Below, one piece after another: positions 1 through 6,667 of a DNA stretch of 11,122 bases (position 1 is the stretch's first letter; every line of letters begins with the position of its first letter). Origin of the DNA: CAVXYC01 sp046154735 (GTDB lineage Bacteria > Chloroflexota > UBA6077 > JACCZL01). The DNA is taken from contig JBJXFJ010000504.1 of NCBI GenBank assembly GCA_046154735.1, forward strand, positions 1 to 11,122, read 5' to 3'. Under the pieces are notes generated by a model. That model saw nothing but the letters and a program-made list of their open reading frames with translations. It did no database searches and had not been told where the DNA came from. The position numbers and the translations under genes were made by a program.

Positions 1-30
1 CGGGCGTTCCTGCTCGTCGCCGCGCGGTAA
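1..30 (+). CDS. Possible 3' end of a rightward gene
   Basis: The first 30 bases read as nine sense codons (RAFLLVAAR) followed by TAA in frame 1, with strongly G+C-rich third positions. A hairpin follows 10 bases later, which would suit a gene end. Only nine codons are visible, so this could equally be chance, and no product can be named. Confidence 0.25.
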   Translation, partial: RAFLLVAAR

Positions 31-40
31 GTTTTTCACT

Positions 41-59
41 GTCGGGCATCTTGCCCGAC
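41..59. terminator. Hairpin, possible bidirectional terminator without a U-tract
   Basis: Perfect 8-bp inverted repeat GTCGGGCA / TGCCCGAC with a 3-base loop. It lies between the possible end of a rightward gene at position 30 and the 3' end of the leftward tctC remnant at 81. Neither strand has a run of T directly after the stem, so it is not a canonical intrinsic terminator. Its place between converging ends makes a termination or RNA-end role the best guess. Confidence 0.4.
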
Positions 60-80
60 ACCGCCGGTGGCAGGGGAACC

Positions 81-409
81 TCACAAACCAATTTGGACGG
101 TGCAGTAGTTTGTTGCAGTCAACCTGCCGGCGCCTGGCATGTTCGGCACAGTGAAGCATGGCTCGCCGGGTATGAATTTTGATAGGCATTGCGCCATGTA
201 GCGCGCCTGAATGTCGCCCTTGGCGCGAGGCCCAATGCCCACGATGATTCGAATGGGCTCTCCGAGGCCATCGAAATTTAAGTGCTTGTCGTCTTCCCGC
301 TCAATTTGGAAGGAAGGTCGGCAGCCGCGGGAGGTGCCGGCGCAGACGCGGATGGGGCACACGCCACGATCGTCGTCAGAGCAACGGTTGCCAATCCGGG
401 TCGTTACAT
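81..409 (-). pseudogene. Decayed, truncated copy of a TctC-type solute-binding lipoprotein gene
   Basis: This is a broken paralogue of the intact binding-protein gene at 2888-4075. A purine-rich ribosome-binding stretch precedes an ATG at 409, but codon 2 is TAA where the intact gene has TAC (Tyr). The same frame then reads VALTTIVACAPSASAPA, matching the intact signal peptide and lipidation Cys (LALTFAVACAPSAQAPA). The Ala/Pro linker is shorter, and a second stop and a frame change follow. In the new frame, 43 of 54 residues match the intact protein from IRIIVG to TATNY, counted by eye. Homology stops near position 100, leaving only about the first third of the protein. Substitutions look unconstrained: Gly to Arg and Asn to Lys in the ligand loop, and three new Cys. 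No function is expected. Sequencing error is unlikely, because the gene is truncated as well as frameshifted. Confidence 0.85.
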
Positions 410-713
410 GGCTCTCTCCCAAAGGGTCTGAGCTCCACACCAGAACGGGGTACTCAGACACGTGCCCCGAAGGGGCTCCGCCATTCACTGCTGCACACCG
501 TAACACGCACAATTCGGCTTGCTGGGATCAAGGGTTCTGGGGAGTTTATGGCGATGTTCAGATAGGCGGCCCTCGTCAGTCACTCCAGAATATCGAGCGC
601 GCAAGTGCACGCCAACAAATCTCGCACTTGATGCAATATCGGTTGTAAGCCCGTCTTCGGCACCTGGCACTGATTTTCTGCACTCCAGTGATCCTCCGCG
701 CAGACAGTGCGCG
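410..713. other. 304-bp region without a convincing gene
   Basis: This stretch separates the decayed tctC copy from the stop codon of the TctA-TctB gene. Short open frames exist on both strands, but they overlap one another, lack ribosome-binding sites and give low-complexity or Cys/Arg-rich proteins that resemble nothing I know. It holds three small inverted repeats: GCCCC/GGGGC at 464-476, CAAGTGC/GCACTTG at 602-630 (15-base loop), and the hairpin at 697-713 listed separately. I see no clear promoter and no recognisable remnant of a cupin, TctA or TctB gene. Confidence 0.5.
697..713 (-). terminator. Hairpin directly after the tctAB stop codon
   Basis: Inverted repeat CGCGCA-GACAG-TGCGCG (6 bp, all but one pair G:C) that begins at the base after the TAG of the TctA-TctB gene. 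There is no T-run on the minus strand after it, so it is at best a weak or factor-assisted terminator, or a 3'-end stabiliser for the transporter mRNA. Confidence 0.35.
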
Positions 714-2810
714 CTACCGACCGCCCGAGAACCAGTTCAGGACAAACCGGTCCGGCCAGACCACGTGCATCATGCCATCCAGTATTCCTAGAACCACGAA
801 CGCCGAGAGAGCTACTGGAATGAGCACCCAGAGCAGCTTTCGTCCCCGCCAATCGATGTTCGCCGGAATGAATAGGATCGGAAACAAGATGGCGGTGATC
901 TGAAGCCCGAAGGTGCCCATTGCCAGGACGAACCCACCAATCCAGCCCAGGATCCGCGCCAGTGCCCAGACGGCCGCAGTGTCTGTGCCCGTACGCATGG
1001 CGATGTCCATAACCTCACCACGATCCCGGTTGGGATTGATGACCTCCTTTGCGATGAGCGTAGTCATCACGAGGAGAAAAGCGATGCTGGCCCAGAACGG
1101 GAAGAACCTGGATGCGCCCTCGTAAGTGAGACTCTCCCTTAGGAAGACGCCCCCGACCACCGCCAGGAGGCCTGCCCAGAACAGATATTCCCACTTCCAA
1201 CGGTAGTGCCGTGTGGTGGCCGTCCGGAGCTCGTGGTTCGGCTTGTCCGCTTCCAGGGTGTCCACTGCTCCACCCACAACTCGAGCAGGGACTGGTTCAG
1301 GCAACGGGTCGCTCACTGATGCTAATGCGCGTCGCTCGCTCACGTCCATCATCCGGGTAAGATAGACGGCCGTCAGGCCAGCCAGAATGAGGATGGTGAT
1401 GGCGTATGGACGCGAGAGCAATCCCGCAGGACCATTCACGCCAATCGCGGTCCAGAGATTTTGTTCAAGCACCGGGGCAAGGACGAAAGCGATGATCATC
1501 GGCGGGCGGGGCCAACCGAACCACTTCAGCGCCAGTCCGAGCATGCCAATGGACAGTAGTACCAGGATATCGCCAATCTGAAATCGGGACTGAAATGCGC
1601 TCAAGAACATAAGTGGCAGCATCATGCCGGCCACGAAGGTGTAGGGGATCAGGGTAAGCTTGGCCACCTGTGCGCTGATGAACAGGGCCATGAAGGCGCC
1701 GATCAGATTGCCAAGGCCGATTGTCAACACTATGCCCATGGTGATGTTCAGGTTGGTTGTCAGCATCCCAAGGCCAGGGGCGATGCCGTAGGAGACCATT
1801 GCGGCCAGGCAGAGTGCCCACGAGGATCCGCCTGGAATCCCAAATGCCAGTGTGGGAATCGCCTGGCCCGCCTCCTTGGCACTCTGTGCGGACTCGGTAA
1901 ATAAAATTCCGTCCAGGCTACCCTTCCCGAATTGCGACTTATCTTTGGAAAATGCGATTCCAAGTGCATAGGACAGCCACTCAATGGTGGCGCCGCCGAT
2001 GCCCGGAATCGAGCCCATGAAGACCCCGAAAAGACTCTGCCGCGGGATGGTTCGCCACCGCTGCAAGCCCTCTTTGAAGCCTTCCCAGACCTCGCGATTG
2101 GAGACGATACTATTGGCAGCCACGGGCTGCTTGCTCATGGTTAGGTCAACGAGCTCCGGAAATGCGAATACTCCGAGCAGGAAGGCAACCAGAGGGATAC
2201 CGTCCCAGAGATAGAGATTGCCAAAGGTGAAGCGATCAAAGCCGGTGATGGGCAGCACGCCAATGCTGGCAATCAGGAGACCGAGAATGGCTGATCCAAG
2301 CCCCTTCATCACTGAGCCACGGGACAAGATCGCCACCATACTCACACCGAAAAGTGCCATCGCGGCGATCTCTGCATAGGAAAAGTTCACGATGAACGCC
2401 CGGAGGCCTGGCAGTGTGAGGGCCAGGGTTGTGGCGCCAATCACCCCGCCAATCATTGATACCGCATAGCTGGCGCCTAGAACGCGGGCACCAAGTCCGC
2501 GTCGGGCCAACTGATGCCCCTCAAGGAAGTCCACTGCCGTAGAGCCGCTGGGATAGCCCAGCAATACCGCGGGAATAATGTCCATGGTGTTGCCTAAGGA
2601 GAGCATTCCCGCGATAAAGACCAGACCAATGAGAGGGTCCAGATTCAGGATAACGAACGGAAGTGTGAGGACCAATAACGTGGTGGCGCCCACACCCGGT
2701 ATAAGCCCTATGGGGCCCGTCAGCAGGATCGTGGCGAACAGAGCAGCCCAATACATCGGGTTGCTCAGAATCCCGCCAATGATCTGTAGCGTTGAACCGA
2801 GGTAGTCCAT
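714..2810 (-). CDS. tctA: Tripartite tricarboxylate transporter permease, TctA-TctB fusion
   Basis: Membrane part of a TTT-family secondary carrier, which takes up organic acids delivered by an extracytoplasmic binding protein and driven by an ion gradient. Residues about 1-490 form the large TctA subunit. It has the two family repeats, with Pro-Gly loops GLIPGVGATT near residue 37 and GSIPGIGGATIEW in the second half, plus the ARRG and FGIPGGSS motifs and about twelve hydrophobic segments. A charged, Pro-rich linker of about 45 residues leads to a TctB-like domain (about 537-690) with four hydrophobic segments. No separate tctB gene is present, so the fusion probably supplies both membrane subunits. 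I chose the ATG at 2810, with GAGG 7 bases upstream; a GTG at 2813 is directly in front. The gene lies 77 bp after tctC with a large hairpin between them, so co-transcription is likely. The substrate is unknown. Confidence 0.9.
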   Translation of the reverse strand: MDYLGSTLQIIGGILSNPMYWAALFATILLTGPIGLIPGVGATTLLVLTLPFVILNLDPLIGLVFIAGMLSLGNTMDIIPAVLLGYPSGSTAVDFLEGHQLARRGLGARVLGASYAVSMIGGVIGATTLALTLPGLRAFIVNFSYAEIAAMALFGVSMVAILSRGSVMKGLGSAILGLLIASIGVLPITGFDRFTFGNLYLWDGIPLVAFLLGVFAFPELVDLTMSKQPVAANSIVSNREVWEGFKEGLQRWRTIPRQSLFGVFMGSIPGIGGATIEWLSYALGIAFSKDKSQFGKGSLDGILFTESAQSAKEAGQAIPTLAFGIPGGSSWALCLAAMVSYGIAPGLGMLTTNLNITMGIVLTIGLGNLIGAFMALFISAQVAKLTLIPYTFVAGMMLPLMFLSAFQSRFQIGDILVLLSIGMLGLALKWFGWPRPPMIIAFVLAPVLEQNLWTAIGVNGPAGLLSRPYAITILILAGLTAVYLTRMMDVSERRALASVSDPLPEPVPARVVGGAVDTLEADKPNHELRTATTRHYRWKWEYLFWAGLLAVVGGVFLRESLTYEGASRFFPFWASIAFLLVMTTLIAKEVINPNRDRGEVMDIAMRTGTDTAAVWALARILGWIGGFVLAMGTFGLQITAILFPILFIPANIDWRGRKLLWVLIPVALSAFVVLGILDGMMHVVWPDRFVLNWFSGGR

Positions 2811-2825
2811 CACCGATCCTCACCC

Positions 2826-2868
2826 CTCAATGCGGGAGCAGCTGCCAAAGGCAGCTGCTCCCGTTGAG
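2826..2868 (-). promoter_or_regulatory. Long intercistronic hairpin between tctC and tctAB
   Basis: A perfect 14-bp stem CGGGAGCAGCTGCC / GGCAGCTGCTCCCG with loop AAA (2833-2863) is extended by CTCAA/TTGAG across a 2-base bulge, giving 19 pairs in all. It lies 19 bp after the tctC stop and ends 5 bp before the tctAB ribosome-binding site (GAGG at 2818-2821). No T-run follows on the minus strand. It could protect the 3' end of the binding-protein mRNA, partly terminate transcription, or limit ribosome access to tctAB. Each of these would yield more binding protein than permease. The structure is directly visible; its role is inferred. Confidence 0.75.
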
Positions 2869-2887
2869 AGTACTTTCTTCTAGTTAG

Positions 2888-4075
2888 TTAGAGAGCTGAC
2901 TTGTAGCCCGGCGTCCACTTCAGCAGCAGCGCATCCAGGTCCTGAATTTTGAATGATTTCGCGATCTTGTCAAGCTCGGCACCCATGATCACACCATCCG
3001 GTGGGCGGCCGTTGATCTTCACAAAACCGTTCATCCATTCGGGGTCCTTGAGCGCCGCAGCAATCGCGTCGGACACGATGTCCCGGACTTCAGTGGGTGT
3101 TCCTGGAGGCAGGTATGAGTTCCGATAGAATGGGCCGTCACTGACGGTCATCAATTCGTAGTCTCGGCGTTGCTCGGGAGTGAGAAGCTCGCGGATGTTC
3201 TTCACGTCAGCCGGCAGATCGGTCTCGCCATTGTTCATGAACTTAGTCTCTAATGTCGCCAGAACCACCAGAGGCTCAAGATGCCGCTCGGTGAACCACC
3301 CGGGACGCTGGCTCGGAATTTGATACCAGCCGGAGCCGCTGACCATACTGTCAACGTCCTTGCGATCGAATGCCAAGAGGACCTTGGCTAGGCCCGTCTC
3401 TATGCCATAGACAAACCGGACGGGAAGCTTCAGCCACTCTTTGAGCATCTTGAGGTCGGCTGAGTCTTTCTCAGAGAGCATGCCAACGGTGAATTCTTTA
3501 TCACCGCCCACCGCATCCTGGATGCGCTTGTAAGGCATGGAGCCGAGCCCAAGCCACAGCGCCGTTCGCCCCTCGAGCGTGGCCACCCGAACGAGCTCGT
3601 CGTACTTGAACTTCGCGTTTGTTCCCTGCTCAAGCTGCTGGTGTGGAGAGCCGCCCGTGCCCCAATACAACGTGAGTCCATCCGGTGGTTGGGCAGCGAT
3701 GTAGTTCGTCGCCGTGAGCCCACTGGCACCCGGCATATTCGTGACCGTGAAGGACGGCTCGCCGGGAATAAACTTGGAAAGACTCTGTGCCATGTATCGA
3801 GCCTGAATATCGCCATTGGCCCCCGGCTCGATGCCCACAATGATGCGAATTGTTTTCCCGGCGAAGTAGTCATTGGTGATGTTGGTTGGCTTCCCACTCG
3901 ACTGAGCGGGGGGTTTGGCAACGGCGGGCTTGGCCGCCTGTGCTGGTGCGGCCGGAGCCGCGGTGGGCTGCGCGGCGGCCTGCGGTGCATCAGACGGTTT
4001 TGCGGGCGCCTGTGCTGAAGGAGCGCAAGCCACCGCGAACGTCAGCGCCAATGTGATCAACCCGAGTCGATACAT
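2888..4075 (-). CDS. tctC: TctC/Bug-family substrate-binding lipoprotein of a TTT transporter
   Basis: Extracytoplasmic receptor for the downstream TctA-TctB permease. From the ATG at 4075 (395 residues) it shows a short signal peptide, MYRLGLITLALTFAVAC, with Cys17 as the likely lipidated residue. An Ala/Pro/Lys-rich linker of about 50 residues follows, then the TctC fold from about residue 75. Family hallmarks are IRIIVGIEPGANGDIQARY, equivalent to the usual P-x-G-G-x-x-D-x-x-A-R loop, then NMPGASGLTATNY and PPDGLTLYWG. Proteobacterial relatives are usually soluble periplasmic proteins of about 320 residues; the lipid anchor and linker suit a cell held by one membrane. A start at 4105 is possible, but AGAGGGA just before 4075, and the matching start of the decayed copy at 409, favour 4075. 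The stop is TAA, with a further in-frame TAG two codons later. The ligand, probably a carboxylate, cannot be predicted. Confidence 0.9.
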   Translation of the reverse strand: MYRLGLITLALTFAVACAPSAQAPAKPSDAPQAAAQPTAAPAAPAQAAKPAVAKPPAQSSGKPTNITNDYFAGKTIRIIVGIEPGANGDIQARYMAQSLSKFIPGEPSFTVTNMPGASGLTATNYIAAQPPDGLTLYWGTGGSPHQQLEQGTNAKFKYDELVRVATLEGRTALWLGLGSMPYKRIQDAVGGDKEFTVGMLSEKDSADLKMLKEWLKLPVRFVYGIETGLAKVLLAFDRKDVDSMVSGSGWYQIPSQRPGWFTERHLEPLVVLATLETKFMNNGETDLPADVKNIRELLTPEQRRDYELMTVSDGPFYRNSYLPPGTPTEVRDIVSDAIAAALKDPEWMNGFVKINGRPPDGVIMGAELDKIAKSFKIQDLDALLLKWTPGYKSAL

Positions 4076-4181
4076 AACTTCCCTCTCCCCTACTGTTGAC
4101 TTCACGTCGCCATGGACTATTCAAGCGCGGGATCTTAAGACGACTCGATCGCCCACGGATCACGCTGCTGCCCTGAACGCC

Positions 4182-4210
4182 ATTATCAATCCTAGCCGCG
4201 GTCGCGCCAA
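4182..4210 (-). promoter_or_regulatory. Candidate promoter for tctC
   Basis: On the minus strand, TTGGCG (4205-4210) and GATAAT (4182-4187) are separated by exactly 17 bases, matching the -35 and -10 consensus at 4 and 5 of 6 positions. It lies in the 183-bp gap between the cupin stop and the tctC start, about 105 bases before the ATG. If real, tctC-tctAB can be transcribed independently of the cupin gene. Confidence 0.4.
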
Positions 4211-4258
4211 CTATTTCAGGTGCGGCAGCGGGCAAGAAGAGTTCACAACGGTCCGACT

Positions 4259-5395
4259 TCAGACCAATGCCCGGGCGCCGATAAACTTCTCCATGTTGGG
4301 CGTCTGGTTGCGCCGGGCTAGCTCGGCTCGATAGAGGTCAAAAATGCGCGGATCTTCATCCTCGTATTCAACCTGGGCTCCGCCCCGCTTGATGGATTTG
4401 TCGCTCGTCCGGAATTCGTCTCGTTTTCTGGCACTCTCAAGCACGGGATAACGAGCACCTGAGAACCCAGTCACAAGATATCTCGAGGGGGCAGTTGCTA
4501 CATTGAAGTGCTGGTGATAGGTCGGACCATCGGGCGGAGCAAAGAGTGAGCCAAGTTTCCAATCAACCTTCCGAGTGCTGACCGGATCCTGCCCCTCGTG
4601 CCAGAGTAAGCTATAACCCTCGCCCGTTACGATAAAAATGTGCGCACCAGCGTTATGTCTATGCCCTTTCTTGTAGGTGCCGACCGGAAACTCCGAAAGG
4701 TGAATGTGCATGGGACTATCTGCCAGCGTGAACATGATGTTCCGTCCACCGGCGCCACGTTCATTCCAGATTGGAAGCTCAAAGTTCACGATATCTGGCA
4801 CAAAGTTGGTCTCCCACTGATGGCGGCCAGGGCGAACCTGACGGAACTCTCCATCTCCAGCGAAATAGCGGTCTTCACCAAGTCGCTCGCTGAAGACGAA
4901 TGGGTTGTCAAAAATGAAATCCCGATTGTGAACTAAATTCATGTAGATGGGCGCATTGGTGGTGCAGGCGAGAATGGCCGGCTCTGAGCCAGAGCCATTG
5001 AACATCTGGTGCCGTGCATTTAGCGGTATTCCGAACATGCTGCCCGGACCCCACTCAAAGGAGTTGCGCTTCCCGCTCGGGAGCTCAATGGTGGTGGAGC
5101 CGCGCCCCTGGAACACGTAGACCACCTTGTCAAAGAGATGCTTCTCGGCATTCAGCTGCTCGCCCGCCGGAATCTTGACAACGAAGCAGTTGCAGAAATC
5201 GCCACGCCCCTCAAGATGTACATATGCGCCCAGCCCGCCGAGCCGGCTCCAGGGCTCCAGATCAAGCTCGAACACGTTGACCGAATACTGCTCTACGACT
5301 GGGATCGCCTCAGCCCGAAGAAATTCACGATAGGGATCGATCAAGAAGAACGGGTTGTTCTTGGAAAGGTCATCGCTATTTGTATTGGCTACCAT
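4259..5395 (-). CDS. Bicupin protein, possible dioxygenase or isomerase of unknown substrate
   Basis: A 378-residue protein with two cupin barrels, probably cytoplasmic since no signal peptide is visible. The C-terminal cupin carries a full metal-binding pattern: GHRHNAGAH supplies His245, His247 and His252, and PPDGPTYHQHFN supplies His294 or His296. His stands where many cupins have Glu. The N-terminal cupin (about 68-145) is degenerate, with EKH (Glu84, His86) in place of His-x-His and a single His129, so it is probably structural or a weaker site. The bicupin layout and length recall gentisate 1,2-dioxygenases and other ring-cleaving or oxalate-decarboxylase-like bicupins, but I cannot assign a reaction. 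The start at 5395 is well supported, with GGAGG 6 bases before the ATG. Its place upstream of a TTT transporter on the same strand suggests it acts on the imported acid or a product of it. Confidence 0.75.
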   Translation of the reverse strand: MVANTNSDDLSKNNPFFLIDPYREFLRAEAIPVVEQYSVNVFELDLEPWSRLGGLGAYVHLEGRGDFCNCFVVKIPAGEQLNAEKHLFDKVVYVFQGRGSTTIELPSGKRNSFEWGPGSMFGIPLNARHQMFNGSGSEPAILACTTNAPIYMNLVHNRDFIFDNPFVFSERLGEDRYFAGDGEFRQVRPGRHQWETNFVPDIVNFELPIWNERGAGGRNIMFTLADSPMHIHLSEFPVGTYKKGHRHNAGAHIFIVTGEGYSLLWHEGQDPVSTRKVDWKLGSLFAPPDGPTYHQHFNVATAPSRYLVTGFSGARYPVLESARKRDEFRTSDKSIKRGGAQVEYEDEDPRIFDLYRAELARRNQTPNMEKFIGARALV

Positions 5396-5467
5396 TGCCT
5401 GCCTCCGGGAGGTAAACCGTCAGGCGAGACCGGGCAAGCACACCAGCCCGTGGCCTGACGCGCGTCC

Positions 5468-5496
5468 ACGGTAACAGGCGATTGGACTGCCGTCAA
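5468..5496 (-). promoter_or_regulatory. Candidate sigma-70-type promoter for the cupin gene
   Basis: Minus-strand TTGACG (5491-5496, 5 of 6 to consensus), a 17-base spacer, and TACCGT (5468-5473) preceded by TGT, which resembles an extended -10. It lies 73 bases before the cupin ATG, in the 173-bp gap after the EamA gene, and would start the cupin-tctC-tctAB transcript. The -10 itself is poor (3 of 6). Confidence 0.45.
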
Positions 5497-5568
5497 CACT
5501 GAATCTCTCGCGTATGAAAGCGTCGCGTCAGAGGGACAGCGGATTGGCTTCTGAGACTCTCGCGGTGA

Positions 5569-6537
5569 CTATCCGCGCTGGACGATCATGGCAACACCAA
5601 CAATGGTGAGCCCGATCGCGATAACCGTCATTCGTCCAATCTTCTCCTCGCGATTGAGAAACAGCCAGGAGAAGAGCAAGGTGAACGCCGGTTCTGTCGA
5701 GTAAAGGGTTGACGCTATGGCCACTTTGGTGTGGAAAATTCCGGCGAAAATGGCCAGCTGAGCAAGACTCATGACCACGCTGGCCGCGACAAACCACCAG
5801 TGTATCGGAAAGAGATTCCCGCGAATCACCGCGCCAAGCTGACCTTGAGCGCCGAACGTGGCAACTGCACCGGCCAAGCCGACCGTGGAGCCGATCAAGT
5901 TTCCAAACGTGGGTGACGGAATATCAAGCAAGCCCACCTTTCGGAGCGTGTGGCCGGCACCGTACGCGATCGATGAGATCAGACTCATGGACATGCCGTA
6001 TTTAACGCTACGAGTCTTGCCCGCCACTGTCGAGACTGCAGGTCCAGACTTCTCGCCTAAGGTGCTGACCGTGGCCGGAGTAGTACGCTGCTCCGCTGTT
6101 CTGGCTGATTCCTGAGATAGCAGGTACAGCCCCACGACGGTGATGGCCATGCCCACCAGGCCTATTGGACTGACGGTTTCGCCGAGCCAGAAGAGCGAAA
6201 CAACCAGGGTGAAAAAGGGTGTCACAACTCGGAATCCGCTCGCTCGGGAAGGGCCGAGATGCTGGATGGCGGTGAAGTATGTATTGCGGCCGAAGTAGCT
6301 TGTGAGGAGCCCGGCCACGACGAAGGCAAAAATGCCGCCAAGGAGGAGCGGCGGCATTCCTTCGAGAACAATCAGTACCACCATCAAGATAAAGAAAAAG
6401 ATCAGGTTGATCAGGTTCGTGAGAAACAGTCCGTTATCTGGCGCGTTGATCCCGCTGGCCATCCCTTTGCGGATGCAGATGGAGCTCAATCCAAATAAGA
6501 CCGCACTAAGGAGAGCCGAAATTTCACCAATTGGCAT
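5569..6537 (-). CDS. DMT-superfamily (EamA) transporter
   Basis: Inner-membrane protein of 322 residues with two EamA repeats of about five membrane segments each, the usual 10-TM drug/metabolite transporter layout. Repeat 1 begins at MPIGEISALLSAVLFG; repeat 2 ends with the typical EPAFTLLFSWLFLNRE followed by a last hydrophobic helix. The repeats are joined by a hydrophilic loop rich in Thr, Ser and Lys. Family members mostly export amino acids or other metabolites; the substrate here is not predictable. The reading frame stays open to 6627, but the extra 30 residues are polar and Cys/Arg-rich and unlike a transporter, so I chose the ATG at 6537. Its ribosome-binding site is weak. It lies 130 bp downstream of the threonine-synthase-like gene on the same strand, so export of a related amino acid is conceivable but unproven. 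Confidence 0.85.
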   Translation of the reverse strand: MPIGEISALLSAVLFGLSSICIRKGMASGINAPDNGLFLTNLINLIFFFILMVVLIVLEGMPPLLLGGIFAFVVAGLLTSYFGRNTYFTAIQHLGPSRASGFRVVTPFFTLVVSLFWLGETVSPIGLVGMAITVVGLYLLSQESARTAEQRTTPATVSTLGEKSGPAVSTVAGKTRSVKYGMSMSLISSIAYGAGHTLRKVGLLDIPSPTFGNLIGSTVGLAGAVATFGAQGQLGAVIRGNLFPIHWWFVAASVVMSLAQLAIFAGIFHTKVAIASTLYSTEPAFTLLFSWLFLNREEKIGRMTVIAIGLTIVGVAMIVQRG

Positions 6538-6667
6538 GGGGCAGGATCCCGTCCTTGTACACTGGCAACCAGGGCAGTATACGCGTGAATCCCGCGGGCG
6601 CTGGGGCATGCGACAACTGGGATCCACACTTCCACACGGAGGATGAGCCGAGTTTCAGCGGGGCGTG

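Noticed and set aside
211..648. Rightward 145-codon open frame across the tctC remnant
   Set aside because: It runs antisense to clear TctC homology, has no ribosome-binding site and gives an Arg/Pro/Ser-rich protein typical of a shadow frame.
485..670. Leftward 61-codon open frame in the gap after tctAB
   Set aside because: No ribosome-binding site or recognisable motif; composition is not gene-like. I looked for TctA, TctB or cupin debris here and found none.
3430..3990. Leftward 186-codon open frame inside tctC
   Set aside because: It is an out-of-frame shadow of the tctC gene with an Arg/Pro/Ser-rich product.
5346..5362. Palindrome AAGAAC-N5-GTTCTT resembling another LexA box
   Set aside because: The spacer is 5 bases, not 4, and it lies inside the well-supported cupin coding sequence at codons for Asn/Asn/Pro/Phe/Phe, so it is better explained by codon content.
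6538..6627. N-terminal extension of the EamA gene with a CPGCQC motif
   Set aside because: The Cys pattern looks like a zinc knuckle, but the residues are unlike any EamA start, there is no good ribosome-binding site at 6627, and the ATG at 6537 begins directly at the first membrane helix.
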